Part shown: positions 27,866-36,569 of the stretch, piece by piece | How the letters are laid out: each line of letters starts with the position of its first letter | Position numbering within the stretch: the first letter of the stretch is position 1 | Assembly: GCF_007785815.1 (NCBI RefSeq) | Contig: NZ_VNIM01000002.1 | Location: 1-64,000 of the forward strand | Origin: Alterirhizorhabdus solaris | GTDB lineage: Bacteria; Pseudomonadota; Alphaproteobacteria; Sphingomonadales; Sphingomonadaceae | Length of the DNA stretch: 64,000 bases | Direction of reading: 5' to 3' | The notes under the pieces: generated by a model | Told to the model about the DNA's origin: nothing | What the model saw: the letters and a program-made list of their open reading frames with translations, nothing else | Database searches by the model: none | Made by a program: the position numbers and the translations under genes

Positions 27866-30303
27866 GACCCTTTGGGCAGCGCGAAGGCGACGATGCTGTC
27901 CCCCTGCTTGGTGCCGAGACTGCCGTGCCCACCGGCCGCGATGACGACGAACTGCCGGCCGCTGGCGTTGGACCAGTAGCTCATCGGCGTCGCCTGCCCG
28001 CCCGCGGGAAGCCTACCACGCCACAGCACGTCGCCTGTGGTCACATCATAGGCTCGCAGGTAATAATCGAGCGCCGAGCCCATGAAGGCGACCCCGCCCG
28101 CAGTAACGATCGGCCCGCCCAGCGATGGCACGCCCAGCTTGAACGGCAGCGGTATCGGCGTCTGATCGCGCGACGTGCCGTTGCGATGCTGCCAGACCAC
28201 CTTGCCGGTGGTGAGGTCTAGGCCCGCGACATAGCCCCAAGGCGGCGACTGGCAGGGCAGTCCGAGCGGCGACAGGAAGGGATTGAGTGCGACCGCGAAG
28301 GGTGCGCCGTAGTTTGGATTGTAGCCTTTGGTGTCCGATCCCTTGAAGTCGGACCCACCCGCCGGGCCCTGGTCGGTATTTGGCGACTCCTGCGGACCAA
28401 CCGATGGGTCATAGCGCGCGGAGGTCGGCTCACGGGGGATCAGTCGGTCGACAAAGGCCATGTAGTTGGGATGCGCGAACGCGATCTGGCGCACGGGATC
28501 GATCGCCATCCCGCCCCAGTCCATCACGCCGAAATTGCCTGGAAAGACCAGGCTGCCCTGCGTGGACGGCGGCGTGAACGGCCCATCATAGCGCAACCCG
28601 GCAAACTTGATCCGGCAGGCGAGTTGGTCGAACATCGTGGCGCCCCACATGTCGGCGCCCGTAACGCGCTTCGTCGGCATCATGCTGACGGCGGAGAAGG
28701 GCTGGGTCGGCGAAAGCCGGTCGCCGGGCGCAGCGTTACCCGGCACCGGACGCTCGCTCACGGGGAAGAGCGGTTTACCGGTACGGCGATCGAGAACGAA
28801 GATGTTACCCGTCTTGGTGGACTGGACCAGCGCGGGCACGCGCCCGCGGCCGGGCAGGTCGAGATCGACCAGCGCCGGTTGGGCGGGGACGTCCATGTCC
28901 CACAGGTCATGGTGGACCGTCTGGAAGCTCCAGCGCAGCTGCCCGGTCGCCGCGTCGAGCGCTAGGATCGCTGCAGAGAAGCGCTCAGTCTCCGGCGTGC
29001 GCCGTCCACCCCATTGGTCGATCGCCGCCATGCCGGTCGGCACATAGACGAGCCCCAGTTGCTCGTCGGCGGCCGAAATCGTCCAGCTGTTGGGCGAGGA
29101 CGGAACATAGCGACCTACACCCGGCGCCTTCGGGCTGGTATCGCCCGGGTTGCCCGGATCGAAGCCCCAAACCTGGCGGCCGGTTGTCACGTCGTAGGCG
29201 CGGATCACGCCCGAGGGCATGAAGTTCGACTTGTTGTCGTAAACCGCGCCGCCAATCACCGCGAGGTTGCGGACGATCACCGGCGGGGAGGTGATCTGCC
29301 ACCAGCCGCGCTGATACGCGGGCGCATTTGGCCAGACGTCGACCTCGCCCTTGTTGCCGAAGCTGGGGCATGGCCGACCGGTCTTTGCGTCAAGCGCTAT
29401 CAGGCGAGCGTCGTTCGTGCCCATGATGATCCGGTCGGGGCAGTCGCCGCCGGCCGAACGGGCCGATCCGGACTGTGCGGCACTATGGTACGATACGCCG
29501 CGACAGGTCAGGTGCTGCATCTGTTTGGAGGCGCGAATGTTCGGATTGTAGCGCCACACCTCGCGCCCGGTTTCCGCATCGAGCGCGAAAACGATGTTGT
29601 GAGGGGAGCAGAGATAAACGAGCCCGCCGACCTTGATCGGCGTCACTTCATAGGTGAATTCGTCCGGGTCACTCTCGCGCTGCAGGTCGCCGGTGTGAAA
29701 CTCCCAAGCTTTCTCGAGCTTGCCGGCGTTTGTCGGCGTGATCTGATTGACCGGCGACCAGCGGTCTCCTCGCCAGGAGCGGCCATAGGCTGTCCAGTCC
29801 TGCTGTGGCACGCCCGCGTAGAGCGCCGCCGAGGCCTGCCCGCGCGCGCCGGGCAGTTCACCCTGAAGGTCGTGCGGGCGATTTATCGCGGCCCCGAGCG
29901 CGACGACGCCTGCCAGCACCAGGCCGGCAACCAGCGGCCATGCCGGTCCCGGCCAGCGTTCCGAACCGAGCCGGCGCACCACCCACGGCAACGCCAGCAC
30001 GATGCCGAGGACGGCCAGAACGTCCCCGCGTGGCGCCAGTGACCAGAAGTCGAAGCCGACCTCCCACAGAGCCCAGGCCATCGTGCATATCAGTAGGGCC
30101 GCGTAAATCCATAACGCGGCCGGATTTCGCCGGGTCAGCAAAACAGCCGTAGCGATCAGCGCGGATCCGGCGACGAGATAATACCAGGAACCGCCGAGTA
30201 CCGCGAGCCAGACGCCGGCGAGGGCAAGTCCCACTCCGATCAGCCCAACAATGCCGCCCAGCACGATGAGCAGCCTCGATCGGTTCCCGCGCGCTTCCGC
30301 CAT
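27862..30303 (-). CDS. gcd: Membrane-bound PQQ-dependent glucose/quinate/shikimate dehydrogenase
   Basis: An 813-residue quinoprotein that oxidises aldose sugars or related polyols in the periplasm and passes electrons to ubiquinone. Five N-terminal helices (about residues 10-140) anchor it. The rest is an eight-bladed propeller with tryptophan-docking repeats such as DAETGREVWRY, DAATGQLRWSFQTVHHDLWDMDVPAQP and DLTTGKVVWQH, and the HDLWDxD active-site segment. ATG 30303 is preferred over a GTG nine bases earlier. No pqq synthesis genes are in the window, so the cofactor must come from elsewhere. Glucose as substrate is the family default, not proven. Confidence 0.9.
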   Translation of the reverse strand: MAEARGNRSRLLIVLGGIVGLIGVGLALAGVWLAVLGGSWYYLVAGSALIATAVLLTRRNPAALWIYAALLICTMAWALWEVGFDFWSLAPRGDVLAVLGIVLALPWVVRRLGSERWPGPAWPLVAGLVLAGVVALGAAINRPHDLQGELPGARGQASAALYAGVPQQDWTAYGRSWRGDRWSPVNQITPTNAGKLEKAWEFHTGDLQRESDPDEFTYEVTPIKVGGLVYLCSPHNIVFALDAETGREVWRYNPNIRASKQMQHLTCRGVSYHSAAQSGSARSAGGDCPDRIIMGTNDARLIALDAKTGRPCPSFGNKGEVDVWPNAPAYQRGWWQITSPPVIVRNLAVIGGAVYDNKSNFMPSGVIRAYDVTTGRQVWGFDPGNPGDTSPKAPGVGRYVPSSPNSWTISAADEQLGLVYVPTGMAAIDQWGGRRTPETERFSAAILALDAATGQLRWSFQTVHHDLWDMDVPAQPALVDLDLPGRGRVPALVQSTKTGNIFVLDRRTGKPLFPVSERPVPGNAAPGDRLSPTQPFSAVSMMPTKRVTGADMWGATMFDQLACRIKFAGLRYDGPFTPPSTQGSLVFPGNFGVMDWGGMAIDPVRQIAFAHPNYMAFVDRLIPREPTSARYDPSVGPQESPNTDQGPAGGSDFKGSDTKGYNPNYGAPFAVALNPFLSPLGLPCQSPPWGYVAGLDLTTGKVVWQHRNGTSRDQTPIPLPFKLGVPSLGGPIVTAGGVAFMGSALDYYLRAYDVTTGDVLWRGRLPAGGQATPMSYWSNASGRQFVVIAAGGHGSLGTKQGDSIVAFALPKGS

Positions 30304-30360
30304 CACCTGCACCCCATATGCTGGTCCGGAGCGCTGGCACGTCAGCGCTCCGGCTTCCAG

Positions 30361-30915
30361 TTACTGCGTTTTGGTAACGCTTTCAGCGTCGATGTAGTGC
30401 TTTACCCCGTCCGGCAACGGCGCGGTGGGACCGGGAATCGCCGCATCCTTTGGCACGCCTTCGGAGGCGGACCGCACCGTGCCAGTTATGTCGAGGCGAT
30501 CGCCCTTGTTGACGTCGATCTTGCCCTCGATCGGGGTATTCGGCGTTCGAACCTCATGCAGGATCACATATTCGCGGGCACCGTTCTCGCCGGTTATCCA
30601 GAAGCCCGCATCTGCCGGCACATCGCCCGCCGGCACGTTCGTTAGCTGGACCTGACGCCCGACCACTGCATCGTCAGTTCCGGTCAGCAACGTGCCGAGG
30701 TCTGTGATCGGCTCCGCAGCGGCCTGTTCTCCACCCGTCGGCACCACCGCAGTCTGGGAAACGGCAGCCGGCGCCTGAGGCTGCGCGACCCCGTCATCGT
30801 CACGACCGGCTAACAGCCACCACAGGATCGCTGCGATCAGCAACGCAATCAGCAGCCAAACCCACCAGGCTATACCTTTTGTTTTTCTCTCGATCGGGAT
30901 TTCCGCCACAGCCAT
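30361..30915 (-). CDS. Membrane-anchored protein of unknown function with an OB-like C-terminal domain
   Basis: A 184-residue protein with a cytoplasmic start (IERKTKG), one helix (IAWWVWLLIALLIAAILWWLLAG), an Ala/Pro/Gln linker, and an 80-residue beta-rich domain: GRQVQLTNVPAGDVPADAGFWI, then YVILHEVRTPNTPIEGKIDV and GDRLDITGTVRSASEG. The spacing of hydrophobic strands with G-R-x-V, FWI and a DxT-G-T-V pattern resembles small OB-type beta barrels. A frameshifted paralogue of this domain lies at 37752-38060. It sits upstream of gcd on the same strand but 58 bases away. Function unknown. Confidence 0.7.
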   Translation of the reverse strand: MAVAEIPIERKTKGIAWWVWLLIALLIAAILWWLLAGRDDDGVAQPQAPAAVSQTAVVPTGGEQAAAEPITDLGTLLTGTDDAVVGRQVQLTNVPAGDVPADAGFWITGENGAREYVILHEVRTPNTPIEGKIDVNKGDRLDITGTVRSASEGVPKDAAIPGPTAPLPDGVKHYIDAESVTKTQ

Positions 30916-31023
30916 TCTCCTTCTTAGCGATTACGCAATTCACTTGGCGTCGAGCGCCGCACACGAGGTGACCTCGCTCGCATCGCCCGGGCCTTCATCT
31001 GCCCCGAGACTCGCGGGCATCAA

Positions 31024-32565
31024 TCAGGGACCGAGATCAATGTTCTTGGCGGCCGCCTTCTTGCCAGAGGATCCGCCGAAACCCAGCCCCTTGGCAACGG
31101 CGTCGTTCCAGCCGTAAGGATCGGTGCGGAAAGTCACGTCGCCATCACCGTTAATGAAAGCGTTGTGATATAGTAGTCGGACCGGGATCGGCTTCGGAAG
31201 ATCGACGAAGGTCTGATCACTCGACTGACGCGCTTGCTGCCATTCGCTTGCGATGCCTTCTTGCTCTGCGATCATTTTTGCGAAACCCAGCGCGTCTTGT
31301 ACGCGAACGCAGCCGTGGCTGAGACTGCGCTGGGTGCGATCGAACAGCGCGTGGTCGCTGGTATCGTGCAGATAGATCTGCTGATCGTTCTGCATGTCGA
31401 ACTTGACCAGGCCAAGCGCATTGTCCGGCCCCGAAGGTTGAACGAGATAGCCGTTCTCGCGATGCATATTCTTTGCGCGGATGGTGGATTGCGACACTGA
31501 AATCGATTTGGGCACCGTCCAGGTCGGGTTGGCCACCAGCCGGTACAGCGGCGAGCGCAGTGGCGGCGTCTCGCGCCCGGGCTCGCCAACGATGACCCGG
31601 CGCTGGTCGATCAGCTTGCCGTCTCGATGATATTCGAGCGTCGCAGCCGCCGCGTTGACATCGATCCGCGTCGCGGGCGGCGTTCGCGACAGCCAGCGTC
31701 GCCGTTCCAGCGCGACAGCCAGCGCCCGTGCCTTGTCGGCAGGACCGATGTTGATGACCGCCAGCGTGTCGCTGCCGACCAAGCCATCGGTCTTGATGCC
31801 GTAATCCAGTTGCAGCTTTTTGACCGCCTCAGCCAGCGCTGCCGTGTACTGCGGACCTTGATCATTGTCTGCCGCGGGCACGTCGGCCTTAGGAAGATAG
31901 CCATTAGCAGCGAGTTCCGTCGCGATCTCCACGAGCCGGGGATCGCGGTCACCGGGATGGATCGTGTCGTCCGCTGCGATCTTCCCTGACGAGGTATTCG
32001 ATCCCGCATACTTCACATAGGCTTGGGAAAGCCTCTTGTAGTCATCATCCTGCGGCGCCAGTCCGGCGAAGAAGGCCGCGACGCGGTTCTCTTGCAGCGC
32101 CTGAGCGAGCCCCGATGCGACGTCGGCATCGGCCTTTGGTATAGTATAGACGTCGTGCAGCTTGGCCGGATCGAGGGCGCCGTTCGCCAGCGCTGTGGCA
32201 TAGGCAAGCGCCGCCTTGGTCCGGGCCACATCCTTCTCCGCCGGGCTCATCGACGCGTCGATGCTGCCGAACTCAACGCGATCAAGCCCGTTCTGCTTGC
32301 GCGAGGCGATCGCTTGGTCGAGGGCGGACGCGCCCGCCGCGGACCAGAGGCCCCGCCATCCGGTCTGCTCGTAAAAATCCTTAACCTGGGCATCAGACGC
32401 GCTAGCCTTCAGCGCATCGGCGGCGATCGACGGCGAAGTCGTGTCGAGTTGCGACTCCCCGGAGACGGCGGTCTGGTTCATCTGTGTGTCGCTCGCCGTT
32501 GCGCCGTTCGAACATCCGGCGAGGGCGATCAGCATGGTAAAGGAGCTTGTACGCTTGAATCTCAT
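31024..32565 (-). CDS. L,D-transpeptidase (YcbB-like murein cross-linking enzyme)
   Basis: A 513-residue envelope enzyme forming 3-3 peptidoglycan cross-links or anchoring lipoproteins. MRFKRTSSFTMLIALAGC is a lipoprotein signal. The middle has a peptidoglycan-binding helix set (DYGIKTDGLVGSDTLAVIN), as in scaffold domains of YcbB. The YkuD catalytic domain follows, with the His in YLHDTSDHALFDRTQRSLSHGCVRV and the nucleophile Cys of SHGCVRV. Length and order match YcbB/LdtD. These enzymes bypass beta-lactam-sensitive PBPs. It is monocistronic, and the 90 bases ahead of it hold no obvious sigma site. Confidence 0.92.
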   Translation of the reverse strand: MRFKRTSSFTMLIALAGCSNGATASDTQMNQTAVSGESQLDTTSPSIAADALKASASDAQVKDFYEQTGWRGLWSAAGASALDQAIASRKQNGLDRVEFGSIDASMSPAEKDVARTKAALAYATALANGALDPAKLHDVYTIPKADADVASGLAQALQENRVAAFFAGLAPQDDDYKRLSQAYVKYAGSNTSSGKIAADDTIHPGDRDPRLVEIATELAANGYLPKADVPAADNDQGPQYTAALAEAVKKLQLDYGIKTDGLVGSDTLAVINIGPADKARALAVALERRRWLSRTPPATRIDVNAAAATLEYHRDGKLIDQRRVIVGEPGRETPPLRSPLYRLVANPTWTVPKSISVSQSTIRAKNMHRENGYLVQPSGPDNALGLVKFDMQNDQQIYLHDTSDHALFDRTQRSLSHGCVRVQDALGFAKMIAEQEGIASEWQQARQSSDQTFVDLPKPIPVRLLYHNAFINGDGDVTFRTDPYGWNDAVAKGLGFGGSSGKKAAAKNIDLGP

Positions 32566-32655
32566 CGATCGGCAGCCTTTCGCGAATGTTGCGAATCTAG
32601 CAGGTCCCTCGCCCAGCAGCTAAATCATGATCAACATCGCAAGCGGGTCCGCTCA

Positions 32656-33843
32656 TCATGTGTCTTCCGTGATGAACAGCACACCGCGAACGAGGTCGCG
32701 GCTGTCGGAGCGTCCGCCAAGCGATCCCGCCAGCACGCCCATCGCCGCCAGGAAGAGGCTGAGCTTCAAATGGTCGAGCGTCGTCGTCGCCGCGCCGTTG
32801 GTTGGCCAGCTCTCCATCAGCGGGTGGGGGAACACCGAAATGATGACGACGTACATCAACGCGCCGAAGAAGACGAACATCGCCAGCAGCGTCAGCAACA
32901 GGCACAGGATCGTGGTTGCCGTGGTGACGATGCTCGACTGCGTGATGCGCCGGTCACGGCTGAGCAGTGCGTCGAAGGCGAACGCGCGGTAGAGGACGAA
33001 CGCCGCGGCCGCGAGGCACATCACGGAGAACAGCGCAATCTGCGGGATCGACACGGCGGTCGCCACGTCCCAGGTCTCGGCGCCGAACAGCAGGACGACG
33101 ATCACCGACAGCGCGGTGGCAAGCATCGTCGGCATCTTCGACAGCAGACGGAGCGGGTTGGCACGGCGGATCGCGCGCATGATCGCCGGGGCGTCACCGA
33201 GCAGCGTCCGGGCGATAAAGCGCACGCGGTGCGTGCGCGTCGACTTTTCGCGCGCCTCGATCGGCAGCACGCGAGCGATGGTATCGAGTTGCCGATCGGA
33301 CAGCTCGATCATCCGGTCCAAGTCCTCGACGCCCTCCAGAGAATACATGACGTTGTCGCGGTCGACCTCGTGGCTCAGGTCAACGAGATGCCCGAACGAG
33401 TGCAGCATGAGCGCGGTGAGGCGCCGGGCGGCCACGTCGTGATCGGGCCTGTCGCCCCAAAATTCCGGACTGAGACGCCGCGTCGAGAGGATCGCGATGT
33501 TGGTCAACTGGCTGGGCAGCGCCAGGGTGTAGGCAAGCGAGGAGGACGACAGGTCCACCTCGGTGACGATCAGCAGAAACGGCAGATCGCGCTCAATCTT
33601 CTCGGCCAGCCCGATCTCCAAGAAATCGAGCGGCGCATAGTTGCCGGCGCCAGGGGTAAGATGCGGGCCGGCAAACGCCATCGATCTGACGGTGAGCCGG
33701 GGCTCGCGGCAGAATGCCTGGTCGAGGGCGACGACAGCCTTGGCGACGATATTCTCGAAGGCCGAAGAGTCGCGCCCCTCGACCTCCATTCGCATCACGC
33801 CAACGGCGTAGCGGTCGCCGCCCACCAACTGATCGACCTTCAT
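32656..33843 (-). CDS. Archaemetzincin-like domain with degenerate zinc motif, fused to four membrane helices
   Basis: I know no described family for the whole 395-residue protein. Residues 85-125 read like archaemetzincins: LLIVTEVDLSSSSLAYTLA then NIAILSTRRL. Next comes HSFGHLVDLSH (residues 148-158), with His at 148, 152 and 158 in exact metzincin spacing (HExxHxxGxxH), but Ser replaces the catalytic Glu and Asp the Gly. DNVMYS follows like a Met-turn (Met166). Four helices lie at about 225-245, 250-270, 290-325 and 350-370. It probably binds metal and is unlikely to cleave peptides by the usual route. Seen directly in the sequence. The family link is by motif only. Confidence 0.72.
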   Translation of the reverse strand: MKVDQLVGGDRYAVGVMRMEVEGRDSSAFENIVAKAVVALDQAFCREPRLTVRSMAFAGPHLTPGAGNYAPLDFLEIGLAEKIERDLPFLLIVTEVDLSSSSLAYTLALPSQLTNIAILSTRRLSPEFWGDRPDHDVAARRLTALMLHSFGHLVDLSHEVDRDNVMYSLEGVEDLDRMIELSDRQLDTIARVLPIEAREKSTRTHRVRFIARTLLGDAPAIMRAIRRANPLRLLSKMPTMLATALSVIVVLLFGAETWDVATAVSIPQIALFSVMCLAAAAFVLYRAFAFDALLSRDRRITQSSIVTTATTILCLLLTLLAMFVFFGALMYVVIISVFPHPLMESWPTNGAATTTLDHLKLSLFLAAMGVLAGSLGGRSDSRDLVRGVLFITEDT

Positions 33844-33943
33844 CAGGTCTCGACTTCAGCCCGCGCCGAAACGCGAAGGTCGAATTCGCCGGAGGCTTCT
33901 ACCCCTCCGTGATCCTTGCCACTACGCTGCGACGGCACCCCGC

Positions 33944-34207
33944 TCAACGAACGGCAGCCGCCTCGTTGGCCACAATGGCATTCTTCTGCTCGGCACTCAT
34001 CGCTTCCGCGTTGAGATCGGCAGCATCGATCGCATCGGCACGTTGTTCGCCGGTGTCGCGCACCTGATCCGCACGTTCCTCAAGCGCGTCAGCCCGATTT
34101 TCCGCTTGATCCTCGACCCGCTCGGCGAGCTTGTCGTCACCGTTGCCGCCGCATGCCGCCAGAGGCGCTACGAACAGCACCATCGCTGCCGCCGTGATAA
34201 ACCGCAT
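33944..34207 (-). CDS. Small coiled-coil lipoprotein, unknown function (copy 1)
   Basis: An 87-residue protein. MRFITAAAMVLFVAPLAACGG is a lipoprotein signal, and the mature 68 residues are a continuous Ala/Glu/Arg/Asp-rich helix with repeats of R-A-D: DQAENRADALEERADQVRDTG then EQRADAIDAADLNAEAMS. It ends AIVANEAAAVR. A clear paralogue lies at 43448-43744. The protein probably lines the periplasm as a helical lipoprotein. No gene partner is obvious: it sits between the archaemetzincin-like gene and the YciF-like gene. Confidence 0.75.
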   Translation of the reverse strand: MRFITAAAMVLFVAPLAACGGNGDDKLAERVEDQAENRADALEERADQVRDTGEQRADAIDAADLNAEAMSAEQKNAIVANEAAAVR

Positions 34208-34357
34208 GAGATTACCCTTTTAACATGTTGTTACTGCCGCGTGGTGCTGCATCACGCGATAACGCCACACCAAGCCATTCGACTCTGGAGCACAATGCTG
34301 CGCCGAACTTGACCGTGGTTAAGATCGGCGCGATCGCATTTGCCGAGGTTACGGCAG

Positions 34358-34861
34358 TTAGGCGTCGACGGCGTCGATGTTGACCGTCGTTTCCGCGAGC
34401 TTGGTCATGTACTCATCGCCATTGTAGATTTCCTTGGTGGCAACATCGAGCTTCTTGATGTCGTCCTTCAGGCCCAAGGCCTTCGCGTAGGCTGCCGCCG
34501 TGCCGAAACCAGCGATGCCATAGTGAGACATGCGCTGATATTGCGCGATCATCAGCGCATCCATCACAGGACCTTTCTCAGGTGCTTCGTCGACGAGGTG
34601 CTTGGTCGCCTCGGCAACGAGCCCTTCCATGCCCTTGCAATGCTCTTTAGACACCTTCTCGTCCTGCGCGGCGATGAGCTCCTTCAGAACGTCGGTGTGC
34701 TTTTCGATGCCGGTCTGCGACTTCGCCAGCATGTCCTTCAGCTTGTCGTCGCTCGCCTTCGAGGCAACCTTCTTGAGAAGGCGCTTCATCTGGTCATTCG
34801 CCGACCAGAGGTCTTTCAGTTCGTCGGTGTAGAGATCCTTGAGATCTTCGGGAGCGGACAT
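34358..34861 (-). CDS. YciF-like ferritin-fold stress protein (DUF892)
   Basis: ATG 34861 follows AAGGAAC, giving MSAPEDLKDLYTDELKDLWSAND, the usual start of this family. A longer frame to 35041 is unsupported. The 167 residues form a four-helix bundle with repeated E-x(n)-E-x-H patterns: LYTDELKDLW, TGIEKHTDVLKELI, and MSHYGIAGFGTAAAYAKALGL. These residues bind a di-iron site in relatives, and members are induced by osmotic or general stress in proteobacteria. A GGAAC-N16-CGCT promoter-like sequence lies 50 bases upstream. Confidence 0.88.
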   Translation of the reverse strand: MSAPEDLKDLYTDELKDLWSANDQMKRLLKKVASKASDDKLKDMLAKSQTGIEKHTDVLKELIAAQDEKVSKEHCKGMEGLVAEATKHLVDEAPEKGPVMDALMIAQYQRMSHYGIAGFGTAAAYAKALGLKDDIKKLDVATKEIYNGDEYMTKLAETTVNIDAVDA

Positions 34862-34910
34862 GGAAAGTTCCTTTCGAGAGGGGGCAAGGTGATCGCCGCG
34901 CAAAAGGTTG

Positions 34911-34935
34911 AGCGAAGCGCGCCAACGTATGTTCC
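34911..34935 (-). promoter_or_regulatory. EcfG-like (general stress) promoter of the YciF-like gene
   Basis: On the minus strand: GGAAC, 16 bases, CGCT. The alphaproteobacterial EcfG consensus is GGAAC-N16/17-CGTT, so one base of the -10 differs. The -10 is 50 bases before the ATG. The same form with the same CGCT occurs before the lipoprotein gene at 43744. Confidence 0.5.
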
Positions 34936-34949
34936 GGGAACGAAGCGAG

Positions 34950-35477
34950 TTAACGCGGGTCAGGCGTGTTGCCGCGTCGGTCACCCGGCAAAGCGGAGCG
35001 GTCACCGGCCGTGTCGGCAGGAATGACACTGAAGCTGCCATCGGTTTCGAGGACCACCGCCGCGACCCGGTCGAGGGTGCCCAGGCCCCCCTTGCGGACG
35101 GCGGACCTGATTTCGTCTTCCGTCACCCGTTCGTCGAGCAGGGCGGCCTGGTCCACACGGCCGTCGAGCAGGAGGATGCGTGGCTCCGCCTTGATCGCCG
35201 CTTCGACGGGCTTGGCGCGCTGAGCCACCCAGGCGATAATGAACTGGAGAATGGCGAGGACTGAGAAGCCGAGCACTCCTTCGAGCAGCGGCACGTCCTT
35301 CGACAGCAACACGGTAGCAAGCGTCGATCCCAGCGCCACGGTGACGACGAAGTCAAAGGCATTCAGCTTGGCCAGCGTTCGCTTGCCGCTCACCCGCAGG
35401 ATCGCGATCAGGATCAAGTAGGCGAGCGGGCCGACAACGATGATACGGAGCAGGCCGTAGAGACTTCCGGTGATCAT
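34950..35477 (-). CDS. DUF421-family membrane protein (YetF-like)
   Basis: A 175-residue protein with three N-terminal helices (IIVVGPLAYLILIAILRVSG, FDFVVTVALGSTLATVLL, LEGVLGFSVLAILQFIIAWV) and a cytoplasmic alpha-beta domain: KPVEAAIKAEPRILLLDGRVD, then DEIRSAVRKGGLGTLDRVAAVVLETDGSFSVI. KRTLAKLNAFDFVV is the family hallmark. YetF-type proteins occur near spore and stress genes, and their role is unsettled. It starts at ATG 35477, one base after the stop of the upstream gene, so the two form an operon. Confidence 0.85.
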   Translation of the reverse strand: MITGSLYGLLRIIVVGPLAYLILIAILRVSGKRTLAKLNAFDFVVTVALGSTLATVLLSKDVPLLEGVLGFSVLAILQFIIAWVAQRAKPVEAAIKAEPRILLLDGRVDQAALLDERVTEDEIRSAVRKGGLGTLDRVAAVVLETDGSFSVIPADTAGDRSALPGDRRGNTPDPR

Positions 35478-36539
35478 CTAGTGCCTCGTCATAGTTCGGG
35501 CCGCCCTGAAGGCTTGGGGGCCGGTAGTGTCGGGGGCAGCGTTGGCAGGACGCGCCGCCTCAGGCGTAAGGCACAGCTCCGCCATCAACGGGCGATGGTC
35601 CGCGCCGACATTTTCCAGGATGTGCAACGAGCGGATCGCAAAGTCGCGGGATACAAACATCTGATCCAGCGGCCAGCCGACTGGCGCGTACTTGGCCGGG
35701 AAGCTGGGATAGCTGCCGCGTCCGATCCGCGGGTCGAGATAGCCGCCGACCTGCTTGAACAGCTGTGTCGTCCTGGACCATGCGACGTCGTTGAAGTCGC
35801 CCATCGCCATCGCGGGCAGGCGATGACCGGCGATCCGGAGCGCCGCATGCTCGATCTTGCGATCGCGCAGGTCCGTGTCCTGTCCCGGTAGCGGCGGACG
35901 CGGATGCAGGCCGATATAGTCGAACGGCTGCCCGTCTCTGGTGGTGAGCTCGGCATAGACGGTCGGGGTGTTCTGGTCGGTGACGTTTTCCGTGCGCGCC
36001 GACCGTACAGGCAACTTGCTGGCGAAAACGAGCCCGTAGGTATTGTCGATCGGTCGCAAGAGACGATGGGGATAGCGCTTCAGCACGGGTGCGAGCGCCT
36101 TAACCCACCGACCGTCGGTTTCCATCAGCAACAGGATGTCGGGCTGCTCGCGCTCGATCAGCCTGATCGTGCGACCATATTGGCGGTTGTCCTGGAAGAC
36201 ATTGAGGCCGAGCGCCTTGAAGCAGGAGCCCGCCTGGATATTCGACAAGGCGCTCGCCTCGACCACCTCGATCGCCGCCAACGGAACATAGGGGTAGATG
36301 CGCCAGAATTGCAGGCCGGCGGCGATTGCCAGCACAGGCACCAGCACGGCTCCCCATCGCTGGGCTCGCGCAAACGCGGCACAGCCTAAGGCGATCACGC
36401 CGATCACTATCAGGGTAAGCAGCCGTGGGAAGTTGAGGATCTGAATCCACCACTGGTTGGAGTGGATCAGGCTGACCAGCGTCTCGGCGAGTGCCAGCAC
36501 CGCCAGGGTGGCAAAGAACCAGCCCAGCACCTTGCGCAT
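35478..36539 (-). CDS. Endonuclease/exonuclease/phosphatase-family membrane protein
   Basis: A 353-residue protein. ATG 36539 is chosen for GGAGATC five bases upstream. Three N-terminal helices (about residues 5-95) are followed by a DNase I-like fold: ALGLNVFQDNRQYGR, the catalytic Glu in ILLLMETDGRW, PFDYIGLHPRPPLPGQ, MAMGDFNDVAW with the Asp-Asn pair, and NVGADHRPLMAEL with the Asp-His pair. Residues needed for hydrolysis are all present. Targets in this family include phosphoinositides, nucleic acids or sphingolipids, and sequence does not decide. The helices make it membrane-tethered, with the enzyme domain probably periplasmic. Operon with the DUF421 gene. Confidence 0.83.
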   Translation of the reverse strand: MRKVLGWFFATLAVLALAETLVSLIHSNQWWIQILNFPRLLTLIVIGVIALGCAAFARAQRWGAVLVPVLAIAAGLQFWRIYPYVPLAAIEVVEASALSNIQAGSCFKALGLNVFQDNRQYGRTIRLIEREQPDILLLMETDGRWVKALAPVLKRYPHRLLRPIDNTYGLVFASKLPVRSARTENVTDQNTPTVYAELTTRDGQPFDYIGLHPRPPLPGQDTDLRDRKIEHAALRIAGHRLPAMAMGDFNDVAWSRTTQLFKQVGGYLDPRIGRGSYPSFPAKYAPVGWPLDQMFVSRDFAIRSLHILENVGADHRPLMAELCLTPEAARPANAAPDTTGPQAFRAARTMTRH

Positions 36540-36569
36540 CAACGATCTCCGTTCGTGTCGCCGCATGTC

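Noticed and set aside
32023-33912. A 629-codon plus-strand frame opposite the L,D-transpeptidase and the archaemetzincin-like gene
   Set aside because: It covers parts of two recognisable minus-strand genes, has low-complexity His/Arg/Gln composition and no start signal.
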